Source: Guillardia theta CCMP2712 (lineage: Eukaryota > Cryptophyceae > Pyrenomonadales > Geminigeraceae). From it: DNA of 64,000 bases. The stretch lies in NCBI RefSeq assembly GCF_000315625.1, contig NW_005434493.1, forward strand, positions 1 through 64,000, given 5' to 3'. The notes beneath the pieces are model-generated. The model was not told the DNA's origin. It worked only from the letters and a program-made list of their open reading frames with translations, and did no database searches. Shown piece after piece: positions 10,484 through 19,465 of this stretch (position 1 is the stretch's first letter; every line of letters begins with the position of its first letter). Position numbers and translations under genes: made by a program.

Positions 10484-10882
10484 GCCAGGAAATAAGGAAC
10501 CTGCCAGGAAATAAGGAACCTGCCAGGAAATAAGGAACCTGCCAGGAAATAAGGAACCTGCCAGGAAATAAGGAACCTGCCAGGAAATAAGGAACCTGCC
10601 AGGAAATAAGGAACCTGCCAGGAAATAAGGAACCTGCCAGGAAATAAGGAACCTGCCAGGAAATAAGGAACCTGCCAGGAAATAAGGAACCTGCCAGGAA
10701 ATAAGGAACCTGCCAGGAAATAAGGAACCTGCCAGGAAATAAGGAACCTGCCAGGAAATAAGGAACCTGCCAGGAAATAAGGAACCTGCCAGGAAATAAG
10801 GAACCTGCCAGGAAATAAGGAACCTGCCAGGAAATAAGGAACCTGCCAGGAAATAAGGAACCTGCCAGGAAATAAGGAACCT
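10484..10882 (-). repeat. 19-bp monomer array in the copy 1 leader, 21 units
   Basis: Exactly 21 units of GCCAGGAAATAAGGAACCT (399 bp) lie between the ORF1 leader and a telomere stub. The unit differs from that at 1-214 and 28416-28815, though the first shares GAAATAA. Each unit junction creates CCTGCCAGG, a short inverted repeat. Position suggests a promoter-bearing repeated leader or cDNA-end slippage. Confidence 0.9.
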
Positions 10883-10894
10883 CCTAAACCCTAA
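10883..10894. repeat. Telomere-type stub
   Basis: CCTAAACCCTAA, less than two units, between the monomer array and the left part of the piggyBac-like element. It has the same orientation as the longer tracts. Confidence 0.75.
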
Positions 10895-13761
10895 TCTTTC
10901 GGGGACACAGGGCCCCTTGCGGGGCCTTTTGCCACCCAAAGGGCCCTGTTTTCAAGACCCTCATACAGCACCAATCGGGCACGTGTTCCCTTCGCAATGG
11001 CAGCATCTGGAAGCGGGGATCCAGCACTTTCCAATGCTGAAAACCGCATCGCAAGAGACCAATCCATCATGGAGATAGGGCAATCGATATATGTACGAAG
11101 TAAGGTGTTTGGTCGTTACAAGCATGCAAAACAAGCGCTGCTGTCTGTTTACAATTCTGGTTGGAGCACCGTCGCGGTGCGCGGAACCGTTCTATCTAGA
11201 AGTGGAAATGATAAATGGATAGTTGAATGGGACTTTCCAGGTAGAAAGTTGAAGGTTACAATGAAGGAAACTGTTTTGCTTGGAGGTCGAATCCTACAAA
11301 ATGATCAAAATATGCCGATTTCACCCGTTGGGGATGTGGCAAGTGTCGAAGATGACATGAGTCCCGACGACGAACGGGAAGGCGATGAATGGGATTCCGA
11401 TGCCTCCTTCACACAGTTGGAAGAACAGTATTTCATGCTTCCTGGAGGGAGAAATGCCCTGGAATGTGCAATGGACGGAAAAACGCTAAATTGGGTTGTT
11501 TGCTCGCTTGGAGTCAACATGGATCAACGTACCGCATGTGGCTATCCTTTTCGGCAAACTACTATTCGATGGCCAGCTCATATCCAAGTCTTGGCGCGAA
11601 AGCCAGAGATTGACTGCTGGCAATTCCTGTTTCCATGGTCATTTTTCTTTGGAACAAACAGATCTGTAGGCAGTTGTTTGCTCTGGACGAACGATAATTT
11701 GCCCCCTGACGTAACACCGTTTACCGTACATGAATGGGTTCAGTTCATAGGCCTTCTGTACGGTCGGACATTAGTTCCAAAAGGCCGGATGAGGTACATG
11801 TGGGGTCACGACCGTCCCGGCTTTGTCCCATCCATGGATGTTGGGCGAAGATTTGGGATCAGCCGTAGACGGTATGAAACATGGAGGAAATATCTCAAAT
11901 TCTGGCCACCGTCAGCAGATCATGCACAGAATAGATTTGACATGATTAGACCTCTGGTTGAAGCTTTTAATCAAAATAGAATAGAGACAATCAACGCAGG
12001 TAGTGAGTTGGTCATCGATGAAAGTATGGGGAAATGGCGCCCTTACATACAAGTAAGAAGGAGATATTACATAGATTGTGCACTGAATGTTGTTGTTTGC
12101 TAGAACACCAACGAAAGTATCCCTCAATTGACAAAAATTGCTCGAAAACCCGTCGGAGTAGGTACAGAATACAAGAACATCGCTGAGTGCACTTTTGGAA
12201 TCATGTTATCGTTGGAGGTTCAGGAAGGCAAGAATTTGATGCAAAATCTCCCTTTCACGGAGAGATATGCCAAGCACACTGCTTTGGTGCTTAGGCTAGC
12301 GCAGAATTATCTCAACAAAGGGCATATTGTATACGGAGACTCTGCTTTTTCATCAGTTTCCACCGCAACTGCTCTGCTGGAACACAACACGTTTTACACT
12401 GGTTTGGTAAAACAGTGCTTCAAGGGATTCCCAAAACAGTACCTTAACACGTTGGCTTGGCAGGGAAACGAAGCCAGAGGGTCCACGAAGACTGTCAGGC
12501 TGATAGTGGACATCAATGGACAAGAAAAGAAGGTGTACGGGCATGCATGGAATGAGCCTGGCAGGGTCGGTATACCGCGAAAGTTGTTGATTTCCACGTG
12601 GAATACAACGCAGGAAACTGATGGACACGTTAAAGATCGTTGGAGAATTAATCCACAAACCAGACAGACCGAGCATTATAACTTTACAGTGCCAAGAACG
12701 AAGATGGTGAAGTCATATTTCAATGCTGCTTCAATCATCGATGTTCACAATCACCTCAGGCAGGATGGTTTGGGGATGGAAAACGCTATTGGAACAATAG
12801 ATTGGCGATTCAGAATCTTTTGTACTGTATTGGGCTTCATCGAAGTGGATGCATACAAGCTTTTCACGCAGTGTAACCAGTTGCAAGATGACGTGGAACA
12901 CAGGGAGTTCATTGACGTCCTTACTTTGCAAATGTTACAAAATCATTACGAAGGCGATGTGGCAAGGAGGAACATGCGTCGAAGTCTTCGCAATCGACAG
13001 TCTAATTCATCTGACTCATCCTCACAGGGGTTGAGGCCGTCACAGGAAGGGCATGACCTCATACTGGTCAGCGATTTTCAGCAGAGAAAGCACCTTCCCA
13101 CGAGCCGAGGTGATGTGAATAGAAAATTACCACGAGTCAGATGCAAAATCTGCAGAGATTCACATGGTCAGGGACGTAAAACTATCTATTGTTGTGACCA
13201 ATGCAGTGAAAATGATCCCCACAAGCGTCCATTTGGTATTTGTGGTATGGCAGCAGGTCGAAGGTGTATCAACCAGCATATCCTACAACATAATGAACAA
13301 CGGTAAAAGTTTCATTTTCATCAGTAAAAGTGGTTGATTTCTGTTTCATACACAAACATCTGGTAGCATATAACATGAAAAAGGCCTGATCTACTGGTTT
13401 GTTCTTGTTTGGGTATAGGGTTCATACTTCTGGCGTGAGAGTGAAAACACATTTTCCTATTGTAGCACTGATAAATACAAGCCGCATTGCAAAAATTTCT
13501 CATGAGATATTCAATCAAGACACTTTCATGTGGAATTGTGCTGCATACTTGAGCTTGATCTGAAATTTTCGTCCTTTCACGCAGCTCTCCGTCGACACCT
13601 TCTCGCCATCATTCGCCGACATCACGGACCCCACCATACCTTCATATACCCCCACCCCCCCCTACAAACTATTATTGTATTTCGAAAGTACCGGTCTTTT
13701 CTAAGATACTTGGACCCCCATCCCAACAATTTGCCTAACCCTAAGAAAACTTGCCGAAAAT
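10895..13761 (+). mobile_element. piggyBac-like DNA transposon
   Basis: About 2.9 kb carrying one transposase gene. The left flank holds the end of a monomer array plus a telomere stub. The right flank resumes with two monomers of the same array and a longer telomere tract, so it sits inside element/telomere DNA. The ends are not resolved: TTTCGG near 10897 and its complement near 13756 could be part of short inverted ends, and I do not see flanking TTAA. Non-coding 13307-13761 contains nothing else I can name. A GC-rich hairpin (ACAGGGCC repeated in inverse) lies at about 10905-10950. Confidence 0.7.
10997..13306 (+). CDS. piggyBac-like transposase with one short intron
   Basis: Two open blocks in the same frame are separated by a TAG at 12101-12103. 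That TAG is the 3' end of a 51-nt GT-AG intron (12053-12103, GTAAGA...TTTGCTAG) at a codon boundary, so the gene encodes one protein of 752 residues. DDE features of the PGBD family: VIDESMGKW (first Asp), GDSAFSS (second Asp) and IDVHNHLRQDGL (third acidic block). The C-terminus has the typical Cys-rich domain (CKIC, CCDQC, GICG, C..H). The N-terminal region with an acidic stretch VEDDMSPDDERE is usual for the family. It catalyses cut-and-paste transposition. No inactivating change is seen. Confidence 0.88.
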
Positions 13762-13799
13762 GCCAGGAAATAAGGAACCTGCCAGGAAATAAGGAACCT
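13762..13799 (-). repeat. Two monomers of the copy 1 array
   Basis: Two GCCAGGAAATAAGGAACCT units, identical to those at 10484-10882, on the far side of the piggyBac-like insertion. Confidence 0.85.
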
Positions 13800-13865
13800 C
13801 CTAAACCCTAAACCCTAAACCCTAAACCCTAAACCCTAAACCCTAAACCCTAAACCCTAAACCCT
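13800..13865. repeat. Telomere-type tract, about nine CCCTAAA units
   Basis: Uninterrupted CCTAAAC repeats between the monomers and the 3' tail of the next element, in the same orientation as the tract at 242-285. Confidence 0.92.
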
Positions 13866-14039
13866 ATTATTATTATGTGAGTTTATTAGAATGCTAGAAT
13901 GTTGCTCGGCCTCGTTGTGGGCTTGTGCAATTGGATCCTAGTCTAAAGAGGCGCTCGAGCACTGGGAGTACACGGCCTACAATGCGAACCCTGCTTCTGA
14001 GGCGTCTTTCTACTCTCTACTTCTGCTGTCTTCTCTTGG

Positions 14040-14262
14040 CTTCCTCAGCCTCAGTCAGGAGAGTTGCCTCTCCTCACCTTGGCCTTCGGTCACCACCTAC
14101 TCTACCTCCATTCAGCTTCCTCAGCCTCAGTCAGAAGAGTTGCCTCTCCTCACCTTGGCCTTCGGTCGCCACCTACTCGTCCTCCATTCAGCTTCCTCAG
14201 CTTCAGTCAGGAGAGTTGCCTCTCCTCACCTTGGCCTTCGGTCGCCTCCTACCTTCTCTCCT
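14040..14262 (-). repeat. 76-bp tandem repeat in the B-type 3' UTR
   Basis: Three near-identical copies starting at 14040, 14116 and 14192, each opening with CTTCCTCAGC. Related single copies occur in the fragment at 31700-31830. The sequence 13877-14039 is unique 3' UTR beginning with the conserved TGAGTTTATTAGA. Confidence 0.8.
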
Positions 14263-14277
14263 TACCTTGGGCTCAGC

Positions 14278-16387
14278 TCAAGCTCGGTACGGGCTCGCCC
14301 CGTCTTCTTCCTCGCCCTCGCCTTGCTCTTCCTCCATGTCTTCCTCTTCTTCGTCATCTTCCCTCATCTCCACTCGCAGTCGGTCCTTCTTGTCCACCTT
14401 CAGCGAGCAGGCCAGCACATGCATCTCTGCGAATTTACTCAGTGCTATGAACAGGAGGCTAAGAGATCGACGCTCTATGTCGTCGCTCTCCGCCTCCTGC
14501 TCAAGCTCAGCAGCTGCCGTTGCCCGTGGCGAGAACGCGCTGCCCCTCCTTGCCTTCTTGCTCTCTCCTTGCACGCGAGTCCAGCGCTTGCTCTGCAGCC
14601 ACTTCCCCAGCTTCTCCTTGAGCGCGTTGCGTCCCACTCCCTGCTCCTCTGGCATCTTCGCCCACTCTCCCAGCGCCATGAACTCCAGGCTCCCCGGAGA
14701 GTAGAAGGTGTCGTGGAGGTTGCCAACGGCCTTGTCCAGGACCAGCTTGATCGGCTCGCTCGTCCCTGCCTCGTTCAAAGAAGCTGCATCTTCGATGACT
14801 GCTGACAGCTCGCTGACGAGCTGCATGTCCTCTTGGCTTGACGGAGATGCTGCCTCCATTGTGATCCTCTCCATGTCTGTAAACTCCAGCCACTCTCCCT
14901 CGCTCTCCTCCTGTCGCTGCGCTGCGTCGCTGGTGCCCCGCTGACCAGCCGCCTCAGAGTCAGGCTCCTTGTCGAAGCCGACTGCTTCGAGCTTGGTTGC
15001 TGCGCCTTCGAGATAGAAGGGCAGCTCCTTCATCATGCGTCGAGCATCCTCCGTGGAGCCGAGGAGGATGCATAGCTTGGACCCGTTCCAGGACTTGGTG
15101 TTCAAATCCTCCTCCATGTCGATGCCTTCAACGTTGATCTCGAGCCTGTTAGCGATCTCCAACAAGACTCTCTTGACTCTTGCGATAGACGTGTTGCCGC
15201 CGTTGCACAGCCCCTCCATCTCCTTCCTCGTGAAGCGACCAGATGCCGCCGTCGACTTGATGATGATCTTGATCTCCTTGCCGTCCTTGCCGCCTGCCTT
15301 CTTCTGCAGTCTTGATGCCTTCTTCAACTTATTTCTGGACACAAAGCGATCAGCTGTCAACTCGACTGCGAGCGCCTCTCTGATCTTCGGGTCCTCGCTG
15401 AACAGAGTCAGGTGTACTCCCTCCATCGCTTCGCTCTCTCGGAAAGCTCGAAATGCTGTATCATTCGCCTCTGGGCAGCTCGAGGAGACGATCCACTCCA
15501 CCTCCCTCTGTCTCCAGATGACGTTGGCCCCTACAGCGATGAAGCCTTTCTGACCTAAGCCTTTGTGGACTTGCTGTCCTGGCGCCCCAGCGACCAGCAT
15601 GCCTGCCAGCGGCTGGAGTTGGACCGCTGCAAGGGACTGGCGCAGCAGCTGATAGCGATAGACGGCAGCTATCTCAGCCGTTGTCATGCCGCCCAAGGTT
15701 AGCAGGTGAGTCAGCTCTGCCAAGCTGCCCCCTTTGCCCCAGGGTCCTCTCTTGGCTCGAATCTTGAAAGATCTATCGTGCACGATGCTCACATGTACAG
15801 CTGTGAACTTGCGACCATCGATCGCGAAGTCCTCTCTTCCCTGCCAGAGCTTCTCCGCTTGTGCATTGCGGAGGAAGGAAACAGTCACCGGGATCTCCTC
15901 AGCACTCGCTATCTCGGGTCTATACGGAGCCTTCCACATGATTGCTTTACTCTCTTGCACTGAGTCTACGATCAGTCCGATCTCTTCAAATTTCTTCTTC
16001 AGCTTTTCTTCATGGTTGACATACACCGAGGAGATGCCCAGGAGAGTCATGGAGATGAAGGAAGTCACCTCGTTGCCTGCTGAGGCGGTGTATGTCTCGA
16101 CCTTCTCCTTCTTGGCTTCTTCAATCTGCTGCATAAACCACTCTCTGGATGCGTCACTCCATCCAGTCATCGCTTCTTGCAGAAGCTCACGTCGTGCCTG
16201 CTGACATGTCGAGCGGATGGCTGGAGTGGAGCGTCGGGGGTGCATCCCTCCACAGCCTTGCAAGCCTGGGCTGTCCTGCTGTTCGGATAACGCTTCGCGA
16301 AGCTCTTCACCCTCTCGACGAGATCAGCTTCGAGGACAGAGGCATCCACAAGTCCGCTCTGCGTGTATTGGCATGATCTCCGATACC
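14278..16387 (-). pseudogene. ORF1 protein, B type, frameshifted and N-truncated
   Basis: A 661-residue block plus an N-terminal piece in another frame (16167-16387), joined by a one-base shift near 16220. It resembles the ORF1 at 26182-28326 closely (SFISMTLLGISS, KAIMWKAPYRPEIA, RAKRGPWGKGGSLAEL) and A-type ORF1 distantly. The C-terminus is a Glu-rich tail ending SPYRA then TGA; the TAATG coupling of the A type is absent. The first ~20 residues are missing where the sequence switches to A-type ORF2 at about 16388. Confidence 0.75.
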
Positions 16388-16388
16388 G

Positions 16389-17455
16389 TCTTCTCGCCTT
16401 TCCATCCGGTTAGGTATACGTTCCATGGTGAGCTCTGCCGCTTGCCATTCCTTGTAACCTGTATCTTGCGCGTGCTGTAGAGCTCTGCAGATGCAGTGGG
16501 TTGTTTCTCGCATGTGCACATGTTCCATACCCCCCCCCCAGAGCCCATCCAGCAGCAGATGTCTGGTTCTCATGAGCCATTGCTGATGTGGAGGGACGCC
16601 TTGTTGCCTCCCTGTGTTGAAGATATCTTGTTGTTGCGTTTGCCTTCGTGTCTTTGCGATCAGCAGCAGATGCAGCACAACGAAAATTCCACAATTGTAG
16701 CCGTCTGTTTGTTGCAGCCCAGTTGACACACATGCCCTCCATGCCGTGTCGTCACAGTGTTCTTGTTGATCGCTAATTGCCTCGGTGATAATCGTCGCCA
16801 CGAGTGATGCTAGGTCCATTCGCTGTGCGCCCCCCAATTGAAACTGTGCCTCCCTTTGGCTTCTGACTGTCCCCAGGTCTCTCTCAAGGGCCGTGCTAAG
16901 CGAGTCGACGATGTGTATTCTTTTTGTGTTAACATCTGCCACGATTAGGATCCAATGATTGCCGTTCTCTACACATGGGAATAAGAATGGTTGAGCTGCC
17001 CCGGCTAGCAGTCGTTTTGCTCTCCGTGCCCTTCCCTCCTGATCTCTCAAACACGCTACTATTCTCGGGAGAACAATGGTCCCTCTCTGCAGCCCAAATT
17101 GGTTTCTAGTTTGCTCGCTGGCATACCTCGTGCCTTGGAGCCATGCTATTTGAAATCTGTCTTCCGCTGGTTCTAAATTTCGGTTTACCTCAACGATTAA
17201 TGCCTCCATAACGTCCTCAGAGAGAAATCCATCTTCTCCTGAGTTGAGCAGCGCCGCTGCTCCGTACTCTCTATTGTTTTCCCGTAGACTCCAGGGGATC
17301 TCCCCTATCAAGTCGAATGTTTGTATTTTTCTGTTTTTTGGATTTTCTTTGTCATTGTTTTTCTCACCTTCTTGTCTCTTTCTGCTTGATTCCACCACGC
17401 CCTGGTGCCCACTGTCCCACCTGCCCTCAACTCCTCCTCCTCCTCCTGCTTCCAT
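16389..17455 (-). pseudogene. A-type ORF2 fragment: ULP1-like protease only
   Basis: Begins at ATG in TAATG and keeps the protease: NHWILI, IVDSLST and QQTDGYNCGIF with His, Asp, Gln and Cys all present. It then stops at the mosaic junction before the APE domain. Closely similar to 7165-8260 of copy 1, so copies of the same subfamily. Confidence 0.82.
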
Positions 17456-17457
17456 TA
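17453..17457 (-). promoter_or_regulatory. TAATG stop-start coupling, second A copy
   Basis: The ORF1 stop TAA and ORF2 ATG share one base exactly as at 8258-8262, although the coding sequences on either side have diverged. Confidence 0.85.
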
Positions 17458-19164
17458 GGCTTGCGCTGCTGGGAAGGAGTCAAGCGACATCTCTTCCGAT
17501 TCTGCCGCCATGCTCCCAGCCTCGGGTACATCTTCCATTCGAGCGTCTTTCATCTGTAGCTCACTGCTCAAAACAAATTTCAATTCGTTTCTATCTCCCA
17601 GCATTCCTACGAGGGAGAGCGCTGTTGCCTCCAGGAATTTATTCAAAGCAATGAAGAGGAGATCAGTTTTCAATGGCTTCTCTTCATTTGGTGCGAAAGC
17701 GCTGTTCTTGCGTTTCGCTACCTTCCACGTATGCCTGCCCGCGATCACCCTGATTCGTTCACGCAGTCGCTTGCTCACGGCATTCTCTGCCGCGTTGGCA
17801 CCCTTATCAGCCCACTCTTGTAGCGTGGGGAAGGATGCATTTCTTGGGCTCTCCGGAGCCATCTCTTGCACCGCGTCATCAAGATGGAGTTGAAGCTGTC
17901 CTTGCTGTTGCAGCTCGCTCCTAGTTACGTCAGCAATCGCTTCCTTAAGTTCTTCGACGACCACGTCCGTTCCCGCATCTGGGAGGTTTGTTTCATTGAT
18001 AATGGAACTGAGCTCGATCTCTTTCCACACAGTTCCTTCTGCTCTGGTCCCCGTCGCTGGTGACCTGGCCTCAGGGTTAGACTGAGCGCGAGTTGCCTGA
18101 GGCGACACTTGGAGGTTCAGACTGCTCGCTGTCGTTTGGATTTCAACTGTGCCTTGCCAGCAGAGGAGCTGTGTGGGGAATTCAGCCATCATCTTTCTTG
18201 CACTACTTTCACTGCGTAGCCGGAGAATGATACCAGACCCATCCCAGATCCCTGTTTCTGGATCGCATTGGAGGTGGATCCGTTGGAGATCTTTTTCCAC
18301 CTGTGGATCAAAGCAAGCGACAGCCCTCCGAATGTTTCGGATGACTTTTGCTCTGCCCGTTTCGTCACTTGCGCAGATTTTTTCGATCTCGTTTCGGGAG
18401 AACTTCCCTGACGGCACAGGAGAGGAGATTTGTACCGAGTACAGCATCTCTGCTCCCGTTGCCATTGCCGTGCCCTCTTGTCGCACCGCATTCTTCATAT
18501 TCTTGTGCAGCGCCGTTGCTTCCATCTGCACTGAGAACCATTTCAGTATTTTGTCATTCTCTGAGACCAGTCCCAAAGTGACTCCTGCACGATCCTTTCC
18601 ATGTCGATCGAATGCTTGAAGAACGATGTCCGCTGCTTCAAGGCTCGAGCACGTTGCGATCCAGTCGACCTCTCTGTTCTGGTTGACTGTTTCTATTCCT
18701 ACCGCAGCGAACACCTTCTTTGGCGGTAGGTTCCTCTTGGGGGGGAGGTTCACTGTCATTCCCGCGTTTGGGATCAGATCAATGATCGCTAATCCCTGCT
18801 TCAGGCATAGCTGCCTGTAGATCTCACATATGTCACCTGTGCTCGAATCGTTGAGCATCAGGAGTTGGGCCACCTCAGCTAGGATTCCAACTCTGCCCAT
18901 GTTCTCCTTCTTTGGCCGCATCTTGAACGAGATCGGTGGGTTGGCTGCTGGGTTCACTGCTAGAATCCTCCTGCCTGCCACCTTGAAGGTACCCTCTCCT
19001 TTCCAGAGTTTCTCAGCCGCCTCATTGCGGACAAATGTGATCACTGCTGGGATCTCCGCTGCCTGACACCCTCCGCTTCATCTGGTATCTGGCGGACATC
19101 ATTGCTCAGCGCTCGATGCCCAGCGTCATCCCTCTTGCTCTTCAAGCTTGAGGCATAAGTTTTC

Positions 19165-19169
19165 CACCT
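19165..19169. other. Target-site duplication CACCT (partner at 24937-24941)
   Basis: The five bases before one LTR are repeated immediately after the other (24937-24941). A 5-bp duplication is usual for Ty3/Gypsy integration and fixes the element borders. Confidence 0.9.
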
Positions 19170-19397
19170 TGTTAGGAAAACTTCCTACAAATATCTCTCG
19201 ATCCAGCGTTGACACACGAAGTGATCCCGTCAAGAAACCAAAGAACAAGCGCGCGACAGCAATGCACAATTCAACGGCAATTTACTCCAAATCAACGTTA
19301 GAGATAAAGAAAAGTAAGTAATCTAATTTCCTAAGAAACGAGACTGCCTAGGACACCTACTTAAGAAAGACAGGAAGTCAGTAAACATATCCTATCA
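19170..19397 (-). repeat. 3' LTR
   Basis: 228 bp, TGTTAGGAAA...CCTATCA on the plus strand. Differs from the other LTR at a single base (A at about 19191 against G). Confidence 0.95.
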
Positions 19398-19410
19398 TTT
19401 CGCTCCCTAG
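19398..19410 (-). promoter_or_regulatory. Polypurine tract candidate
   Basis: Element strand reads CTAGGGAGCGAAA directly before the 3' LTR, the expected position of the plus-strand primer. Confidence 0.6.
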
Positions 19411-19465
19411 CGCTGATAGATGAGAACACACTTCTCAGCTCCAACTTCGCTGCAAACACCAAGAA

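Larger units (their letters stand above)
285..10882 (-). mobile_element. Dualen-like non-LTR retrotransposon, copy 1
   Basis: A 10.6-kb minus-strand element in this 5' to 3' order: 21-unit monomer array, 70-bp leader, ORF1, TAATG, ORF2, about 390-bp 3' UTR, (AAT)n tail. Telomere repeats lie on both sides (242-285 and 10883-10894). ORF2 encodes a ULP1-type protease, APE endonuclease, reverse transcriptase, RNase H-like region, CCHC finger and a possible restriction-like endonuclease. The published Dualen family of Chlamydomonas is described as carrying two endonucleases, RNase H and a cysteine protease, hence the name used here; a tree was not possible. ORF1 is intact, but ORF2 is cut by three single-base frame changes, one at an 8-G run, so the copy is dead or the assembly has homopolymer errors. 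Confidence 0.88.

Noticed and set aside
10448-10939. 163-residue minus-strand frame with FLISWQVPYFLAGSLFPG repeats
   Set aside because: It is the 19-bp monomer array read through. Because 19 is not a multiple of three and the unit lacks stops on that strand, all frames stay open by arithmetic.
12101-12103. Nonsense mutation in the piggyBac-like transposase
   Set aside because: The TAG is the acceptor end of a GT-AG intron that keeps phase and restores the family order.
13925-14805. Ser/Leu-rich plus-strand frames
   Set aside because: Antisense shadows of the acidic tail and 3' UTR repeats of ORF1-B.
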